From Minicystis rosea (lineage in GTDB: Bacteria; Myxococcota_A; Polyangia; Polyangiales; Polyangiaceae): 64,000 nucleotides of DNA. Below the pieces are notes generated by a model that ran no database searches, was not told where the DNA came from, and worked only from the letters and a program-made list of their open reading frames with translations. Positions 20,829-30,585 of this stretch are shown piece after piece (the stretch's first letter is position 1; each line of letters begins with the position of its first letter). The DNA lies in the NCBI GenBank assembly GCA_001931535.1, contig CP016211.1, positions 1,144,501-1,208,500 of the forward strand, written 5' to 3'. Both the position numbers and the translations under genes were made by a program.

Positions 20829-23168
20829 ATGATTGATCCTTTTCTCACCGAGGCCCTCGCCAGGCTCGATGCTTGGCTCGTTCAGGTTTGCAATCGGGAG
20901 GCCGTTCGCCACCGCCGGCTCATCCCACCAGGCTCTGGAGGATGGGAGTCGATGGCCGACATGGCCCGTCCCTCGGCGGCCGAGCTCGCTTATGACGAAG
21001 AGCCGGGGCCGCCGCTGTTGCCAGCAGGCAATCACGCTCTCCGTCGCGCGCACGAGGAGCTCGGCCTCGATCCCGTCGAAGCCGAGGCGCTGCTCGTCCT
21101 TCTCGCTGCGCATCTCGAGCCTCGATATCGCGCGCTCTACGCCGTGCTCTCGGACAATCGTCAGGCAGAGCCTCCGCTCACGGATCGCCTGCTCTTCACC
21201 GTCCTCGGTCGTACGCCCGAGCGCCGGCGCATCCTGCTCGAGAGCCTCGCGCCGGGCGGTCGTCTGATCGAGACCGGGCTCGTGATCTCCTCCGCGGGCG
21301 CGCATCCGCCGCTCGAACGGCCGCTCGATCTCGCTCCGGAGGTGCGTGGCGCGCTCCTCGGCTTCTCCACACCGCGTGCGGCCTTGGGCGCATCCATCGA
21401 GTGGCAGAGCCTCGCGACGCCCGCATCGTCGTCGGCGCCGCGCTTCTTCGTGGTCTTCGGATCGGGCGAGTGGCTCGACGAGATCGATCGGGCAGGCGCC
21501 GCTCCGCGTGGAAGGATGTTCGTGGCGGCGCCGGAGAACGTCGCGCAAGCGGCTTCGTTGTGGCGGCTCGGCGCTTTGCACGATGCGTTGCCGGTGCTCG
21601 ATCTCAAGGGCCTCGACGCCGCGACCGAGCGCGCCGTGGCAGCGGAGGCCCACCGCCTCGTGGAGACCTATGGCGGGCGCGCTGCCGTGGTCGCGCGTCG
21701 TCCGATCCCGATCGCGGCGCCGCAACGCGCAGCGCCGATCCCATCGTTCACCGATCGCTGCCGCGCGTGGCAGACGGAGGCATTACGTCGCGGCGTCGAG
21801 CTCTCCGATGCCGAGGCCGCGCGGCTCGCATCAGCCTTTCGCCTGGGCGCGCGAGCCATCGCGCAGGCCTTCGATGCGGCGTTCGCGCTCACGGCGGAGG
21901 CGCTCGCCGAGGCCGCTGCGCGCTTGCTTCACTTGCCCGTGCGCCACGGCGTCCTCGTACCCGCGACGCACACCTTCGCCGATCTCGTGGTCCGCGAGAG
22001 CACGCGCGCCGCGCTCGAACGGCTCGTGCACTTCGCGCGTCACCGCGATCGCCTCGCCGAGGAGCTCGATCTCGAAGATCACTTCCGCCTGCGTCGCGGG
22101 CCCATCGTCCTGTTCTCGGGCCAATCGGGCACGGGCAAGACGCTCTCGGCGGAGATCGTGGCGCGGGAGCTGGGGCGGCCGCTCTACGTGGTCGAGCTGT
22201 CGCAGCTCGTGAGCAAGTACATCGGCGAGACGGAGAAGAACATCGAGCAGGTGCTGACCGAGGCGGAGCGCGCCGAGGTGGTGCTCTTCTTCGACGAGGC
22301 CGACGCGCTGTTCTCGGCGCGCACCGAGTCGGTATCGAGCTCCAACGATCGCTATGCCAACCTCGAGGTCGGCTACCTGCTGCAGCGCATCGAGCGACAC
22401 GAGGGCCTCGTGATCCTCGCGACCAACCTGCGCAATGCGATCGACGAAGCCTTCCTGCGTCGCTTCCACTTTCGCGTGGAGTTCCCGCTGCCCGAGGCTG
22501 GTGAGCGGCGCGCGATCTGGGAGCAGATGATCCCCGATCGCCTGCGCCGCGCCACGGAGCTCGACCTTTCGGCCGTCGCGCGCGCGCACCGGTTGAGCGG
22601 CGGCGAGATCCGCAACGTCGCCCTCAAGGCCATCTTCCTCGCCGAGCAGGAGGGCGCGCCGCTCGCGCAGGCGCACGTCGAGCGCGCCGTGGCGACGGAG
22701 CTCCTCGAAATGGGTCGGCTCGCACGTCGCCCGACCGAGCGCGCGATGCTCGATCGCGGCGCGCTCCTGCGCGAGCTCATCGAGGCGCTGGAGCGGATCG
22801 TGGACGAGCACCTGCGCGCGCGCTTCGCGAAGGAGATCTTCGTCATCCACGGAGCGCCGACCAAAGAGGGGCTCGCGGGCAAGCGTCCGGCAGTGTCGAT
22901 TGCCGTCTATCGGATGACGGCACCGAAGGCCGGATCCCTGCGGGTGGGCCTCGTGCTTTCGACGTGGTCGCACCGTCCCGTCGAGGAGCACGAGCTCTTG
23001 GGCGCGATCTACGACGCGCTGTGGGCGAGATCGCTGGACAGCATCGGTGGGCGCAAAGCGACGCTGCGGGTGCAAGAGAGCTACGACTTCGACCTGTTGC
23101 ACCGATTCTGGAGCAGCCATGGCCACCCGGTGCGAGCGAGCTTGGTGGTGGATGGGGAGATTGGTTGA
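20829..23168 (+). CDS. AAA+ ATPase of the eCIS type (Afp15/Pvc15-like)
   Basis: Encodes 779 aa. The N-terminal ~400 residues form a helical/winged region with no clear motif, as in Afp15-type ATPases. The AAA+ module holds Walker A GQSGTGKTLSAE (~429), Walker B VVLFFDEADALF (~484), sensor-1 ATNLRNAID (~530) and arginine finger RRFHFRVEFP (~547). The last ~150 residues form an extra domain (HGAPTKEGLAGKRPAVSIAV, ESYDFDLLHRFWSSHGHPVR) that I cannot assign. The gene is oriented away from the structural operon, but its position between the effector genes and contractile tail genes makes assembly or recycling of the injection apparatus the likely job. The 294 bp before the start hold no gene. Confidence 0.88.
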   Translation: MIDPFLTEALARLDAWLVQVCNREAVRHRRLIPPGSGGWESMADMARPSAAELAYDEEPGPPLLPAGNHALRRAHEELGLDPVEAEALLVLLAAHLEPRYRALYAVLSDNRQAEPPLTDRLLFTVLGRTPERRRILLESLAPGGRLIETGLVISSAGAHPPLERPLDLAPEVRGALLGFSTPRAALGASIEWQSLATPASSSAPRFFVVFGSGEWLDEIDRAGAAPRGRMFVAAPENVAQAASLWRLGALHDALPVLDLKGLDAATERAVAAEAHRLVETYGGRAAVVARRPIPIAAPQRAAPIPSFTDRCRAWQTEALRRGVELSDAEAARLASAFRLGARAIAQAFDAAFALTAEALAEAAARLLHLPVRHGVLVPATHTFADLVVRESTRAALERLVHFARHRDRLAEELDLEDHFRLRRGPIVLFSGQSGTGKTLSAEIVARELGRPLYVVELSQLVSKYIGETEKNIEQVLTEAERAEVVLFFDEADALFSARTESVSSSNDRYANLEVGYLLQRIERHEGLVILATNLRNAIDEAFLRRFHFRVEFPLPEAGERRAIWEQMIPDRLRRATELDLSAVARAHRLSGGEIRNVALKAIFLAEQEGAPLAQAHVERAVATELLEMGRLARRPTERAMLDRGALLRELIEALERIVDEHLRARFAKEIFVIHGAPTKEGLAGKRPAVSIAVYRMTAPKAGSLRVGLVLSTWSHRPVEEHELLGAIYDALWARSLDSIGGRKATLRVQESYDFDLLHRFWSSHGHPVRASLVVDGEIG

Positions 23169-23295
23169 TGGGATGGCGGGAGCAGAGATTCGCTATGCGC
23201 CAATGACATTGTTTCGAGTGTGCATCGAGCCATGAGGCGATTGAGCTCTCCTGCGCTCGAGACGCGGTTGATGTCACCAGAATAGAGGTCTTGCG

Positions 23296-26200
23296 ATGAT
23301 GCGAACGTCGGCGGACGAGCCCTTGCGCGCCCCAGCCCCTTTGGCTGCGCACCCTTCCGTTGCGCCATCGCCGGTGATGCCGGCGTTGCCAGCGAGCCCC
23401 ATTCCTTGGCGCTTGGCAGGCAGTGCGGCGGAGCGTGCCGAAAACCCATAGGCCGGGCGCGAGCACTTGAGGCCGGGAGCCGCCGCGGAGCGTGCCGTCC
23501 ACGCGGCCCGCATGCGGGCCGAAAATCCATTGGCCGGGCGCGAGCCGCTGGTCGGTTCCTCGGCAGCGCCGGCGGTGCAGGCCAAACCGCAGGACGGCGC
23601 GCCTGCACCATCGGCCTCTCCGGCGAGCGTGCAGCAGCAGCTCGGTGATGGTGAGTCGATGTCGCCCGGGGTGACAACGCGCTTTTCGCAGGCGTATGGG
23701 CATGATTGGAGCGATGTGCGTTTGCACCGCGACAGCCGTGCCGCCTCCGCGCTCGGGGCGCGGGCGGTGACGGTGGGGCGGGATGTGGCCTTTGCCCCGG
23801 GGGAATACAAGCCGGGGACGCCGGCGGGCGATCGGTTGATAGGGCATGAGCTCGCGCATGTGGTGCAACAGGCAGGGGGCGCGGGTGCGGTGCAGGGGGC
23901 GGGGCTCGGTGAGGATGGGTATGAGAGGGAGGCGGATCGGGCGGCGGATATTGCGTTGGGGGGCGGCGCGGTGCCGAGCCTGACGCCGCTCGGGAGGGCC
24001 GGGTTGCAACGTGCACCGAAGGGCGCGCCTGCCGCGGAGGCGCCTGCGCCCGTTGAGGACCCTGGTCAGACGGTGGACGAGGAGGCGGTCCGTCAACAGG
24101 AGATCGAGCGCGTCAAGAAGGAGGAAGCGCTCGTTCAACGGGTCAGTGGGCTCGCCGGGCAACTCGCAGGTATCGTGCGAACGCGATCCTCTGCGCAGGT
24201 ATTCTCGTCCGGCACAAACGCGACGGAGCGTGCGCAGAGGCGTGCAGAGGCCACCGTCGAGCTACGTTTGGGCGAGCTCGTGCCGCGCACGGTTCGCTCG
24301 GACAAGAGCAAGGGATTCGACGCCGTGGGCCCGGCGGCCGCGTTCGCGCTCGGCGTCGCGAAGGGAGCAGGGGCCGCCGTCGTGCGTGAGGGCAACCTCT
24401 ACTTCGTGGTGCGCCTTGCGCCCGTCGGCGGTGGCCTGACGCGAGAGCGTGTCTATGACTTCGAGCCGACCGGGAAGGTCGTCATGGCCGTCGGGCAGGA
24501 CGGCTTTACCTTCTCTGCGCGTTCGGACGACGCCCACAAAGGCGAATACGAGCCGGATGCGGGGGTTGCCTCGGCGCGCTCGCGGGCGGATCGCCCGGAG
24601 GACTACATGGCTCGGCCGCCGCCAGCGAGCGAGATGGCGAAGCTCATTGGCATGCACCGGCCGGAGGAGGGTTTCGGCAAGGAGACACAGGCGTTCGTCG
24701 ATCAGGACGCCGTCTTCATGATCGGAGACACCGATCTCCTCCTGCGCCAGTACTTCGCGGCGCGCGCGCTCGAGATCCTGGAGAGGAACGAGCAACAGGC
24801 GCTCGACGAGATGACGCTCTACCGCGGCGCGCCGCCGGGGCAGGACTCGACGAAGAAGATGCCGGATGAGGCGCAGCTCCGAATCGCGATCACGCGGGCG
24901 GAGGGGATCAAGCTCAACCAACTGCTCGAGAAGGAGATCGAGCTGGAAGAGCTCGAGTCCAAGCTCGGGCGCGAACGATCGACGTCGTGGGCCTCCACCG
25001 AAGAGGTGGAGCTGATCCCAGGCTCAAAGGCGATGATCCTGACCTGGAGAGAGCCTCGCCGATGCCCGGCGGCAGGGGCGGTCGTCGGCGCGGCGAAGGC
25101 ATGGGACGCGATCAGCCCCAACAACCCGTACAAGGACAGCCTGCTCAACACGGTGCCGAGCGAGGCGGCCGACGAGGCCATTCGTCGATCGTACATCGAG
25201 AAGCTCGACGCGGTGCTCAAAGCCGTTGGCAAGGTCAAGGTCGAGGTCCTCACCGCCGACCTGCGCACGCTGGCGGCGATGCCGGGCCTTCGCCAGCGGG
25301 TGATGGCCGATCTGGCAAGCATCAAAGGCGCCAACGCCCGCCTCGGCGAGCTCGCGCAGATCGAGCTCTCTCGCCTGGGCTCGAGCCCCGGCGACATCGC
25401 CGCGACGGTGATCGAGGTCGCGGGGATCGCGCTGCAGCTCGCCGGGTTCTTCTTCCCACCGGCCGAGTTCCTCGGCTCGGTGCTCACCTTCGGCGCGTCC
25501 GCCTACAAGATGAGCAACGCGCTCGACAACTGGCAGGTGAGCCGAGCCTCGGTGACCGGCGAAGACGGGCTCGTGGACCGCGCCCAGGCGGAGTCGGCGC
25601 TCATCGACTCGGCGCTCGATGTGGCGATGCAGGCCCTCACCGTGGGTGTGTCGGCGAGGCGCAGAACCTCCTGGATCAGTTTGTCAATCGTCACGTCAAA
25701 GACCCGTCCAGGGTCGCCACGGCCCGCAAAGTTGCCGATAGCTACAAGATTGACGCGTCTGCGAAGCGTGCGATCGAGAGAGCCGGCCGAACAGTGGAAG
25801 AAGTGCGAGAAGATGTCTTCAAGTACTACATACTGACGGGGACGGCACCGGAGGCGCCTTTCTCCATGACGTATGTGAGCAGAGTTTCGTCGTACGATAA
25901 CAAGCGACGATCCGTCAACGTCGGTGCCGACTTCAAACCGAAAAACGTGGCGCACGAGCTCGCGCACGATATTGAGTACACCTATCCACAGGTGGCGAAT
26001 GCCACGAACGACTTCATCGCCGCGCGCGGAACCTGGGCAGCGCGGCAGATTACGGAGGAGGAAATCGCCGCATCCCAGGTACTTGGCGAGCGGTATGCGT
26101 CGAGACGAGAGGGTGACGTCGTGAAACTCTGGTTCAAGACGCATCCTGAGACAGGGCAGGAGATTTGGGTTACGGTGGGCGACTTCGCGGACGAGTATGT

Positions 26201-26396
26201 CGGGCGAACGTACGGCGGAGTCGCCCGCACGACCGACGTGATCACCACGGGTGTAGAAAAGATGGTCAACCCTGCCGATATGATCGAGCTGTATCGCCGC
26301 GACCCAGAACATTTCTTTCTAACGTTGGGCGTGCTGAGAGGTATTCACAATGATCCGATATCGACTGCTCGAACCGAAGCAGCAGTGGCGCCCTGA
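23296..26396 (+). pseudogene. DUF4157 (eCIS core) effector with C-terminal zinc-peptidase-like domain, broken
   Basis: Best read as one ~1032-aa protein from ATG 23296 (AGAGG about 8 bases upstream). Two lesions: TAG at 23449-23451, exactly where a repeated downstream copy of the same motif has TTG (ENP*AGREH versus ENPLAGREP), and a frame switch at the GTGTGT at 25646-25651; removing one GT joins the two frames (LTVGV + GEAQNLLDQF). DUF4157 lies around residues 110-205 with the motif LIGHELAHVVQQAGG. This domain marks cargo of extracellular contractile injection systems. The middle ~500 residues are helical, with a hydrophobic hairpin IEVAGIALQLAGFFFPPAEF. The C-terminal domain (from ~25660) has a second zincin motif NVAHELAHDIEYTYP and ends DVITTGVEKMVNPADM...DPEHFFLTLGVLRG, as in phage-head/toxin metallopeptidases. 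If only the 3' part is translated, restart at ATG 23512 or TTG 23467 would give a DUF4157 protein lacking the first ~70 residues. Confidence 0.8.
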
Positions 26397-27077
26397 ACGA
26401 GGCCCGCGACGGGAGGCGTTCGTTTCGATGGACGTCGACTACTGCGATCAATTGGCTCCATACAGCGTCGAAGGCGACCCTGAGCTGGTCGCGGAGATCC
26501 AGCGAGCGCTCCCGCTCGTGGCGGGTACGACGGACGTTCAATCGGCGACGGGCGCACCACGGCGCGCGATCTGGACTTCGGTTTGCGTGGTCCCCGAATG
26601 CGTCAGCATGAGCCGGAGCTCATCGACGGCACCGAGGTGCTGGAGAGGCGCGAGCCACCGTCCGAGCTCACCTTCCATCGCATCTTGGCGGGGTTCCTGG
26701 GCGCCAGCCTCCCTCTGAACGCCGCTGCCGACGGCATGGGGATGGACGAGGAGCTCGAGGAGCTTGCCTTTCAATGGCGCTACTGGCGCGGCGAGCACCC
26801 TGAGGTCGGGGAAGCTGCGACCGCACTTTCGGCGTTGCTCATGCCGGAGATCCGATCGGAGCTTCAGTTCCCGCGCTTCCTGCGCTTCAGCCTCGAGGAG
26901 CCGGGTCGTCCCCCGCCGCTGTTCTCGGCTGACATCTCCGATGAGCAGGCGTTGGTGCTCGCCCGCGTGCTGCTCGATGTTCTCGACAGCTACGTTGCAC
27001 GTCGGCTCAGCGGACAGCAGCTCTTGGACACGATGCGGGCGCGGGTCGAGGCGCTCAGCCTGCCGGCGGCGCGCTAG
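26350..27077 (+). pseudogene. candidate immunity/adaptor gene 1 (MIRYRLLEP family), frameshifted
   Basis: Starts with ATG 26350 inside the 3' end of the effector gene and shares an N-terminus with a gene at 28422 (MIRYRLLEPKQQWRPE versus MIRYRLLEPKRQWQPE, then RREAxVSMD, EGDPxLVAEI). The frame breaks at the GGG at 26523-26525: adding one G gives LPLVAGYDGRSIGDGRTTAR and a continuous 242-aa protein to 27077 (length divisible by three after correction). The rest is acidic and helical (EELEELAFQWRYWRGEHPEV, DEQALVLARVLLDVLDSYVA). No family recognised. Position directly after a toxin and the paralogous N-terminus make immunity or chaperone function plausible but unproven. The loss of one G may be real or a sequencing error. 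Confidence 0.6.
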
Positions 27078-27235
27078 ATCTGCGTGGCACCTGCCCGGTG
27101 CCTTATTCTCCCCCGACCCGTAGACCGTTACCGCGCTGTTGGATGTCGAGTGGAAAGGGTAGATGAAGGCAATGGCGACATCGTCAAATCCAAACGCGAA
27201 TGTCGTCGAGCGGGGTGTCGGAGCCGTCGGTGGGC

Positions 27236-27411
27236 TCACCGAAGGATGCCGCGGGCCATCGCGGATGTCGGACAGCGTTCGTGGTCGACGAGGTCGGTCT
27301 TCAGCGTCGCGAAGTCACTCCGCGACAGCGTATCCAGAGCTGAGGAGCGTCGACGTGCACGCCCTGCGCAGTCTCCTGGAAGTCCACGGTGATCGTATCG
27401 TGAGCGACCAT
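27236..27411 (-). pseudogene. small protein gene, frameshifted (possible)
   Basis: On the minus strand an ATG at 27411 has a strong ribosome site (AAAGGAG, 8 bases upstream) and reads MVAHDTITVDFQETAQGVHV... In the given sequence it ends after 36 codons, but removing two bases at the CTCT around 27346 joins it to the frame DTLSRSDFATLKTDLVDHER...ARGILR with a stop at 27236, giving 57 aa. The product is unknown. The flanking sequence 27078-27235 and 27412-27538 contains no gene I can support. It points against its neighbours. Confidence 0.35.
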
Positions 27412-27538
27412 CAATCAGCTCCTTTGACGACATGTTGAGGCCGGCGTGGTGAGCGCTCATGTGCTTTCCACGCTGACACATGGCAGCGCAGCGTGAGAGA
27501 CTCTGGGGGAGTTGCCGGCGCGCCAAGAGGTGACGAAG

Positions 27539-27835
27539 ATGGTGGTGATCATTCATGGCGTTCGCCGTGTCGAAGAGGTGCCCGAGGATGGTGGGGAGGT
27601 GTTCGTCATCGATCTGGTCGGAGATGGTGCTCGTCGCTCCTATACCGTGATCATGGAGCCGGACGGCTACGGCATGGAGGTCGCGGAGAAGGACCTGGAC
27701 GACTTCGGCTGGTTCTTCCGACGAGACATCATGATTCCAGGGAAGCTCTCGGGACTTGTCGGCAAGGTGAGGATGGGTGAGCACGTGGAGTTTCCCGTCG
27801 AGGTCGATAACTCTCATCACGTGCTCGACGACTGA
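27539..27835 (+). CDS. small acidic protein of unknown function
   Basis: Encodes 98 aa from ATG 27539, with AGAGG about 10 bases upstream. Content is beta-rich and acidic (GGEVFVIDLVGDGARRSYTV, GEHVEFPVEVDNSHHV), with one conserved-looking FGWFFRRDIM segment. No family recognised. It is 5 bp upstream of the next gene and so probably co-transcribed with the candidate immunity/adaptor genes; a small single-domain partner of the effector module is a reasonable guess, no more. Confidence 0.65.
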   Translation: MVVIIHGVRRVEEVPEDGGEVFVIDLVGDGARRSYTVIMEPDGYGMEVAEKDLDDFGWFFRRDIMIPGKLSGLVGKVRMGEHVEFPVEVDNSHHVLDD

Positions 27836-27840
27836 CCGCG

Positions 27841-28425
27841 ATGGACTCGGCGACGATGCCTGGCACGAGCGAGCGTGATCCGGTTGCGCTCGCTCTTGCT
27901 CGGGTCCACGCGATCTCCTGGGATCAGCCCGACCGGAACGAGCGCGAGGGGTCTCAGATCGCGCTGATGTTCAAGCTCCTGCGGCGGATGGCACTCTGGG
28001 CCGACGTTTTGGGGTGCAGGAATCGATGGCCGTTCTTCAGCGTGGCGGAGGCGATCGCCGCGGGCACGGAGAGCGTCAGGGCCATCCTTGCGCAGCCCGA
28101 GGTCGCGTCGATCGAAAGCGCGGTCGGCAAGCTGCCGAACCAACCGCACTTCATCTGCACCTGGTACGTGCGGTGGAGCGCGATTGAGGCGCTGGAGGAG
28201 GTCCGTGCGTTCGATTTGCCCGAGCCTTACGAGCCTGCGCTCCTGATCTTCGAGCGCGGCGGGCTGTTCCACATCGAGCAGCGCATGTTCCAATTCTTTG
28301 CCGCCAGCTTCCCGATGGGCACGGTCGCGCGCCACCTCGACCGGCCGGCCCTGGCGCTCGACGACGCGACCCTTGCACGCGAGGATGAGAGCTGGCGGAT
28401 CGAGGTCGAGCGCAAGCACAGATGA
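27841..28425 (+). CDS. hypothetical protein in effector operon
   Basis: Encodes 194 aa, mixed alpha/beta (QIALMFKLLRRMALWADVLG; CTWYVRWSAIEALEEVRAFD; RGGLFHIEQRMFQFFAASFP). Intact. Its stop overlaps the start of the MIRYRLLEP paralog 2 (ATGA at 28422-28425), so the two are translationally coupled, and it follows the 98-aa gene by 5 bp. No motif or family recognised. The coupling suggests it functions with paralog 2 in one complex or cargo/immunity pair. Confidence 0.7.
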   Translation: MDSATMPGTSERDPVALALARVHAISWDQPDRNEREGSQIALMFKLLRRMALWADVLGCRNRWPFFSVAEAIAAGTESVRAILAQPEVASIESAVGKLPNQPHFICTWYVRWSAIEALEEVRAFDLPEPYEPALLIFERGGLFHIEQRMFQFFAASFPMGTVARHLDRPALALDDATLAREDESWRIEVERKHR

Positions 28426-28921
28426 TCCGATATCGCCTCCTCGAACCCAAGCGGCAGTGGCAGCCCGAAGAGCGAGTGCGCAGAGAGGCAATCGTCTCGA
28501 TGGACGCCGAGTTTCTCGATGAGGGGCGGCCTTACCGCATCGAGGGCGATCCTGTGCTGGTCGCGGAGATCGCGGAGGCAATTTCTCTCGTACTACTGGA
28601 ACCTGGAACGCATTACGGACACCGCGCTTCGCGCCACGGTCGAGCGGCTCATCGATCCTGCTTTGACGACCGAAGAGATTGTTGCCGCCTTCCTCGAGCT
28701 GCTGCGGAGCGACGACACCCGCGCGCGCTGCCTCGCGTTCGACCATTTCTTCCACGAGGACACGACCGACATGCGTTTCCCCGAGAATCCGTATGAGCCC
28801 TACGGGGAAAAGGTCCTCCTGCTCGCTCGACGGGAGATGCTTCGGCCCGTGATTGACGGCGAGCTGCCTTCCAGTTCGGTCCTCGGAGGAGCGAACCATC
28901 GTACCCATCGAAGGGAACTAG
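28422..28921 (+). pseudogene. candidate immunity/adaptor gene 2 (MIRYRLLEP family), frameshifted
   Basis: Same N-terminal ~50 residues as the gene at 26350 (MIRYRLLEPK, RREAIVSMDAEF, EGDPVLVAEIAEA). Two single-base slips restore a 165-aa frame: one in GGCAATTTC near 28580-28584 (giving SYYWNLERITDTALRATVER next) and one in CCTTCC near 28868-28871 (giving ELPPVRSSEERTIVPIEGN and a TAG at 28919). The C-terminal part is helical and acidic (EEIVAAFLELLRSDDTRARC; FDHFFHEDTTDMRFPENPYE), unlike paralog 1 beyond the shared N-terminus. This conserved head with variable tail is the pattern seen in modular immunity or loading adaptors. The gene starts on the TGA of the upstream gene. Confidence 0.55.
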
Positions 28922-29002
28922 CCCATCATGGCCGTTTTCGACTACTTCGTCGCTGCTCTACGTTGTCCAACCTGTGGGGCTGTCTCGCCCGAGAACGATA
29001 CC

Positions 29003-29012
29003 ACGGGGATGC
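29003..29012. repeat. left target-site duplication of the IS
   Basis: ACGGGGATGC immediately before the IS left end; identical to 30586-30595 on the other side. Ten bases fits IS4-family duplications. Confidence 0.85.
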
Positions 29013-30585
29013 CTGATCATTGATCGTAGGTTCTCTCCTGATTACGCCTGGTTGCGTCCTCGGCGAGGCGTGAGGGCCGCAGGCTGATCCGCTCTACGTG
29101 CGGCGGAGAGTGCAGCGGACCAGCCCGCGGCGAAGATGTTCAACTGCTCGAGTCCGCGGGCGAGCGTCTGCCAGCCGGGTTCGCCGTTGTGCTTGATGTG
29201 GCCGCCCAGCGCGGCGATGGCGAAGAGCGCGTCGCGTACGCTCGGCCGCGGGGGTAGCTTGGATTTCGCGCACGCGGTGAGCGCTTCGATCTGCACATCG
29301 GAGAGGACTGCTTGCGCGGGAGCTTCAGGGGCAGTGCGAGCAAGGTGTCGCAGCACGAGCATTTGCCACGCGATGGGAACGAAGATGGCGAGGGCATTGG
29401 TGAGGGCGGCGAACGATTCGAGCTGTCGCTCCTCGATGCGGCAGCCCGTTTTCAGGGCCCTGAAGAACTCCTCGATCAGCCATCGCGTGCGATAGTGCTC
29501 GATGATGGCGGTCACGTCGGCGGCGGTGCGGATCGGCTCGGTCGTGACGAGGACCCAGGCCACGGGCTCTTCACCGTCCGGCGGTTCGATCTCGCGCACG
29601 TGGATGAAGTGCACGGGAAGCGTCTCGGGTTCGTTCGTCAGGTACTGCGGTCGCTTCAGCTCCATCGCGACGGCGCTGAATGCGAGGCGCGCCGTTCGCG
29701 CACGGCGCGGTGGATGAGTGCCTCGCTTGCCTGGCATCGGGCTCGCCGCGCGTCGCGAAAGTGGAACCTCGACCTCGACCAGATCGTCGAGCCCGCAGAG
29801 CGTCTCGCTCAACTTCAACGGCTCGTCATCTTCGTCGATGACACAGCGGTCACGCGCGACGCGGATGACGAAGCGGTGCCCCTGCTCGACGAGCGCTGAG
29901 AGCAAACGGTAGCTGTCTGCCTCGCGGTCCATGACGTGGATCAGTGACGTGCCTGGCCCCACGAGCTCGCTGACGCTCTCGACGGTCTTCGCCCAGCGCG
30001 CGGACTCGCTGTCCAACTGCTTCGCGCACTCGCTGCCTGACCGCTTCGCCTTTCGAGAACGAATCGGACCCGTTCGCGCCCAGCACATCAAATCCAGCAG
30101 GCCCAACGGACACCTCGATCCGTCGGCGCTCACGGCGAGCGCGCAGTGGGCAAGGAAGCCCTGATCGTTACCGCGCAGCCGACCGAGCCCAGAGCGCTGG
30201 GCGTCGCCTCGGAAGCTCATTTCTGTGGTGTCTTGAAGGACGAGAACGGTGCCTGCCTGTCTCGCGCGCTCCGCTGTCGCTTCACGATGCCCTTGCATGA
30301 CCCCACGGTAGGTCACGCGCCGATTGCTGAGCAGCCGGTACGTCGACTCAAGCTCCGCGGCCGACCGAGCCATCTGCGGGATGCCCTTCGATGGTGCCGC
30401 GGCCCACCCGTCGCCAAGTGACATCACACGCCTGTGCAGCCGTGGGTCCGGCACCCGCGACCGCTCGAACTCCCTCGCCACCGACGGAACCATGTCCGCG
30501 AACTCGTCCAAATCCATGAACTTCTCGACGCACAACCGTCGGGAAGCGGATCGAAGCGCGTCGCGGAGATGTGACGAATCTTCAG
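29013..30585. mobile_element. IS4-family insertion sequence, 1573 bp
   Basis: Bounded by the 10-bp direct repeat ACGGGGATGC (29003-29012 and 30586-30595). Its ends are imperfect inverted repeats: left CTGATCATTGATCGTAGG, right (reverse complement) CTGAAGATTCGTCACATC, agreeing at about 10 of 18 positions. It holds one transposase gene reading right to left (29042-30535). The exact duplication and uninterrupted host frame on excision show that insertion was simple and relatively recent. Confidence 0.9.
29042..30535 (-). CDS. IS4-family transposase
   Basis: Encodes 497 aa (ATG 30535; MDLDEF at 30517 is an alternative). RNase-H-like DDE transposase: first Asp in VLVLQDTTEMSF, second in IHVMDREADSYRLLS, and the IS4-type YREK signature YRTRWLIEEFFRALK (Y-x2-R-x3-E-x6-K) carrying the catalytic Glu. 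Length and the N-terminal region (WAAAPSKGIPQMARSAAELE) match the IS50/Tn5-like branch of IS4. It appears intact, so the element may still be active. Confidence 0.9.
   Translation of the reverse strand: MCVEKFMDLDEFADMVPSVAREFERSRVPDPRLHRRVMSLGDGWAAAPSKGIPQMARSAAELESTYRLLSNRRVTYRGVMQGHREATAERARQAGTVLVLQDTTEMSFRGDAQRSGLGRLRGNDQGFLAHCALAVSADGSRCPLGLLDLMCWARTGPIRSRKAKRSGSECAKQLDSESARWAKTVESVSELVGPGTSLIHVMDREADSYRLLSALVEQGHRFVIRVARDRCVIDEDDEPLKLSETLCGLDDLVEVEVPLSRRAASPMPGKRGTHPPRRARTARLAFSAVAMELKRPQYLTNEPETLPVHFIHVREIEPPDGEEPVAWVLVTTEPIRTAADVTAIIEHYRTRWLIEEFFRALKTGCRIEERQLESFAALTNALAIFVPIAWQMLVLRHLARTAPEAPAQAVLSDVQIEALTACAKSKLPPRPSVRDALFAIAALGGHIKHNGEPGWQTLARGLEQLNIFAAGWSAALSAARRADQPAALTPRRGRNQA

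Noticed and set aside
23449..23451. TAG as programmed read-through or pyrrolysine/selenocysteine site
   Set aside because: No supporting structure; the adjacent duplicate with TTG explains it better as a point mutation.
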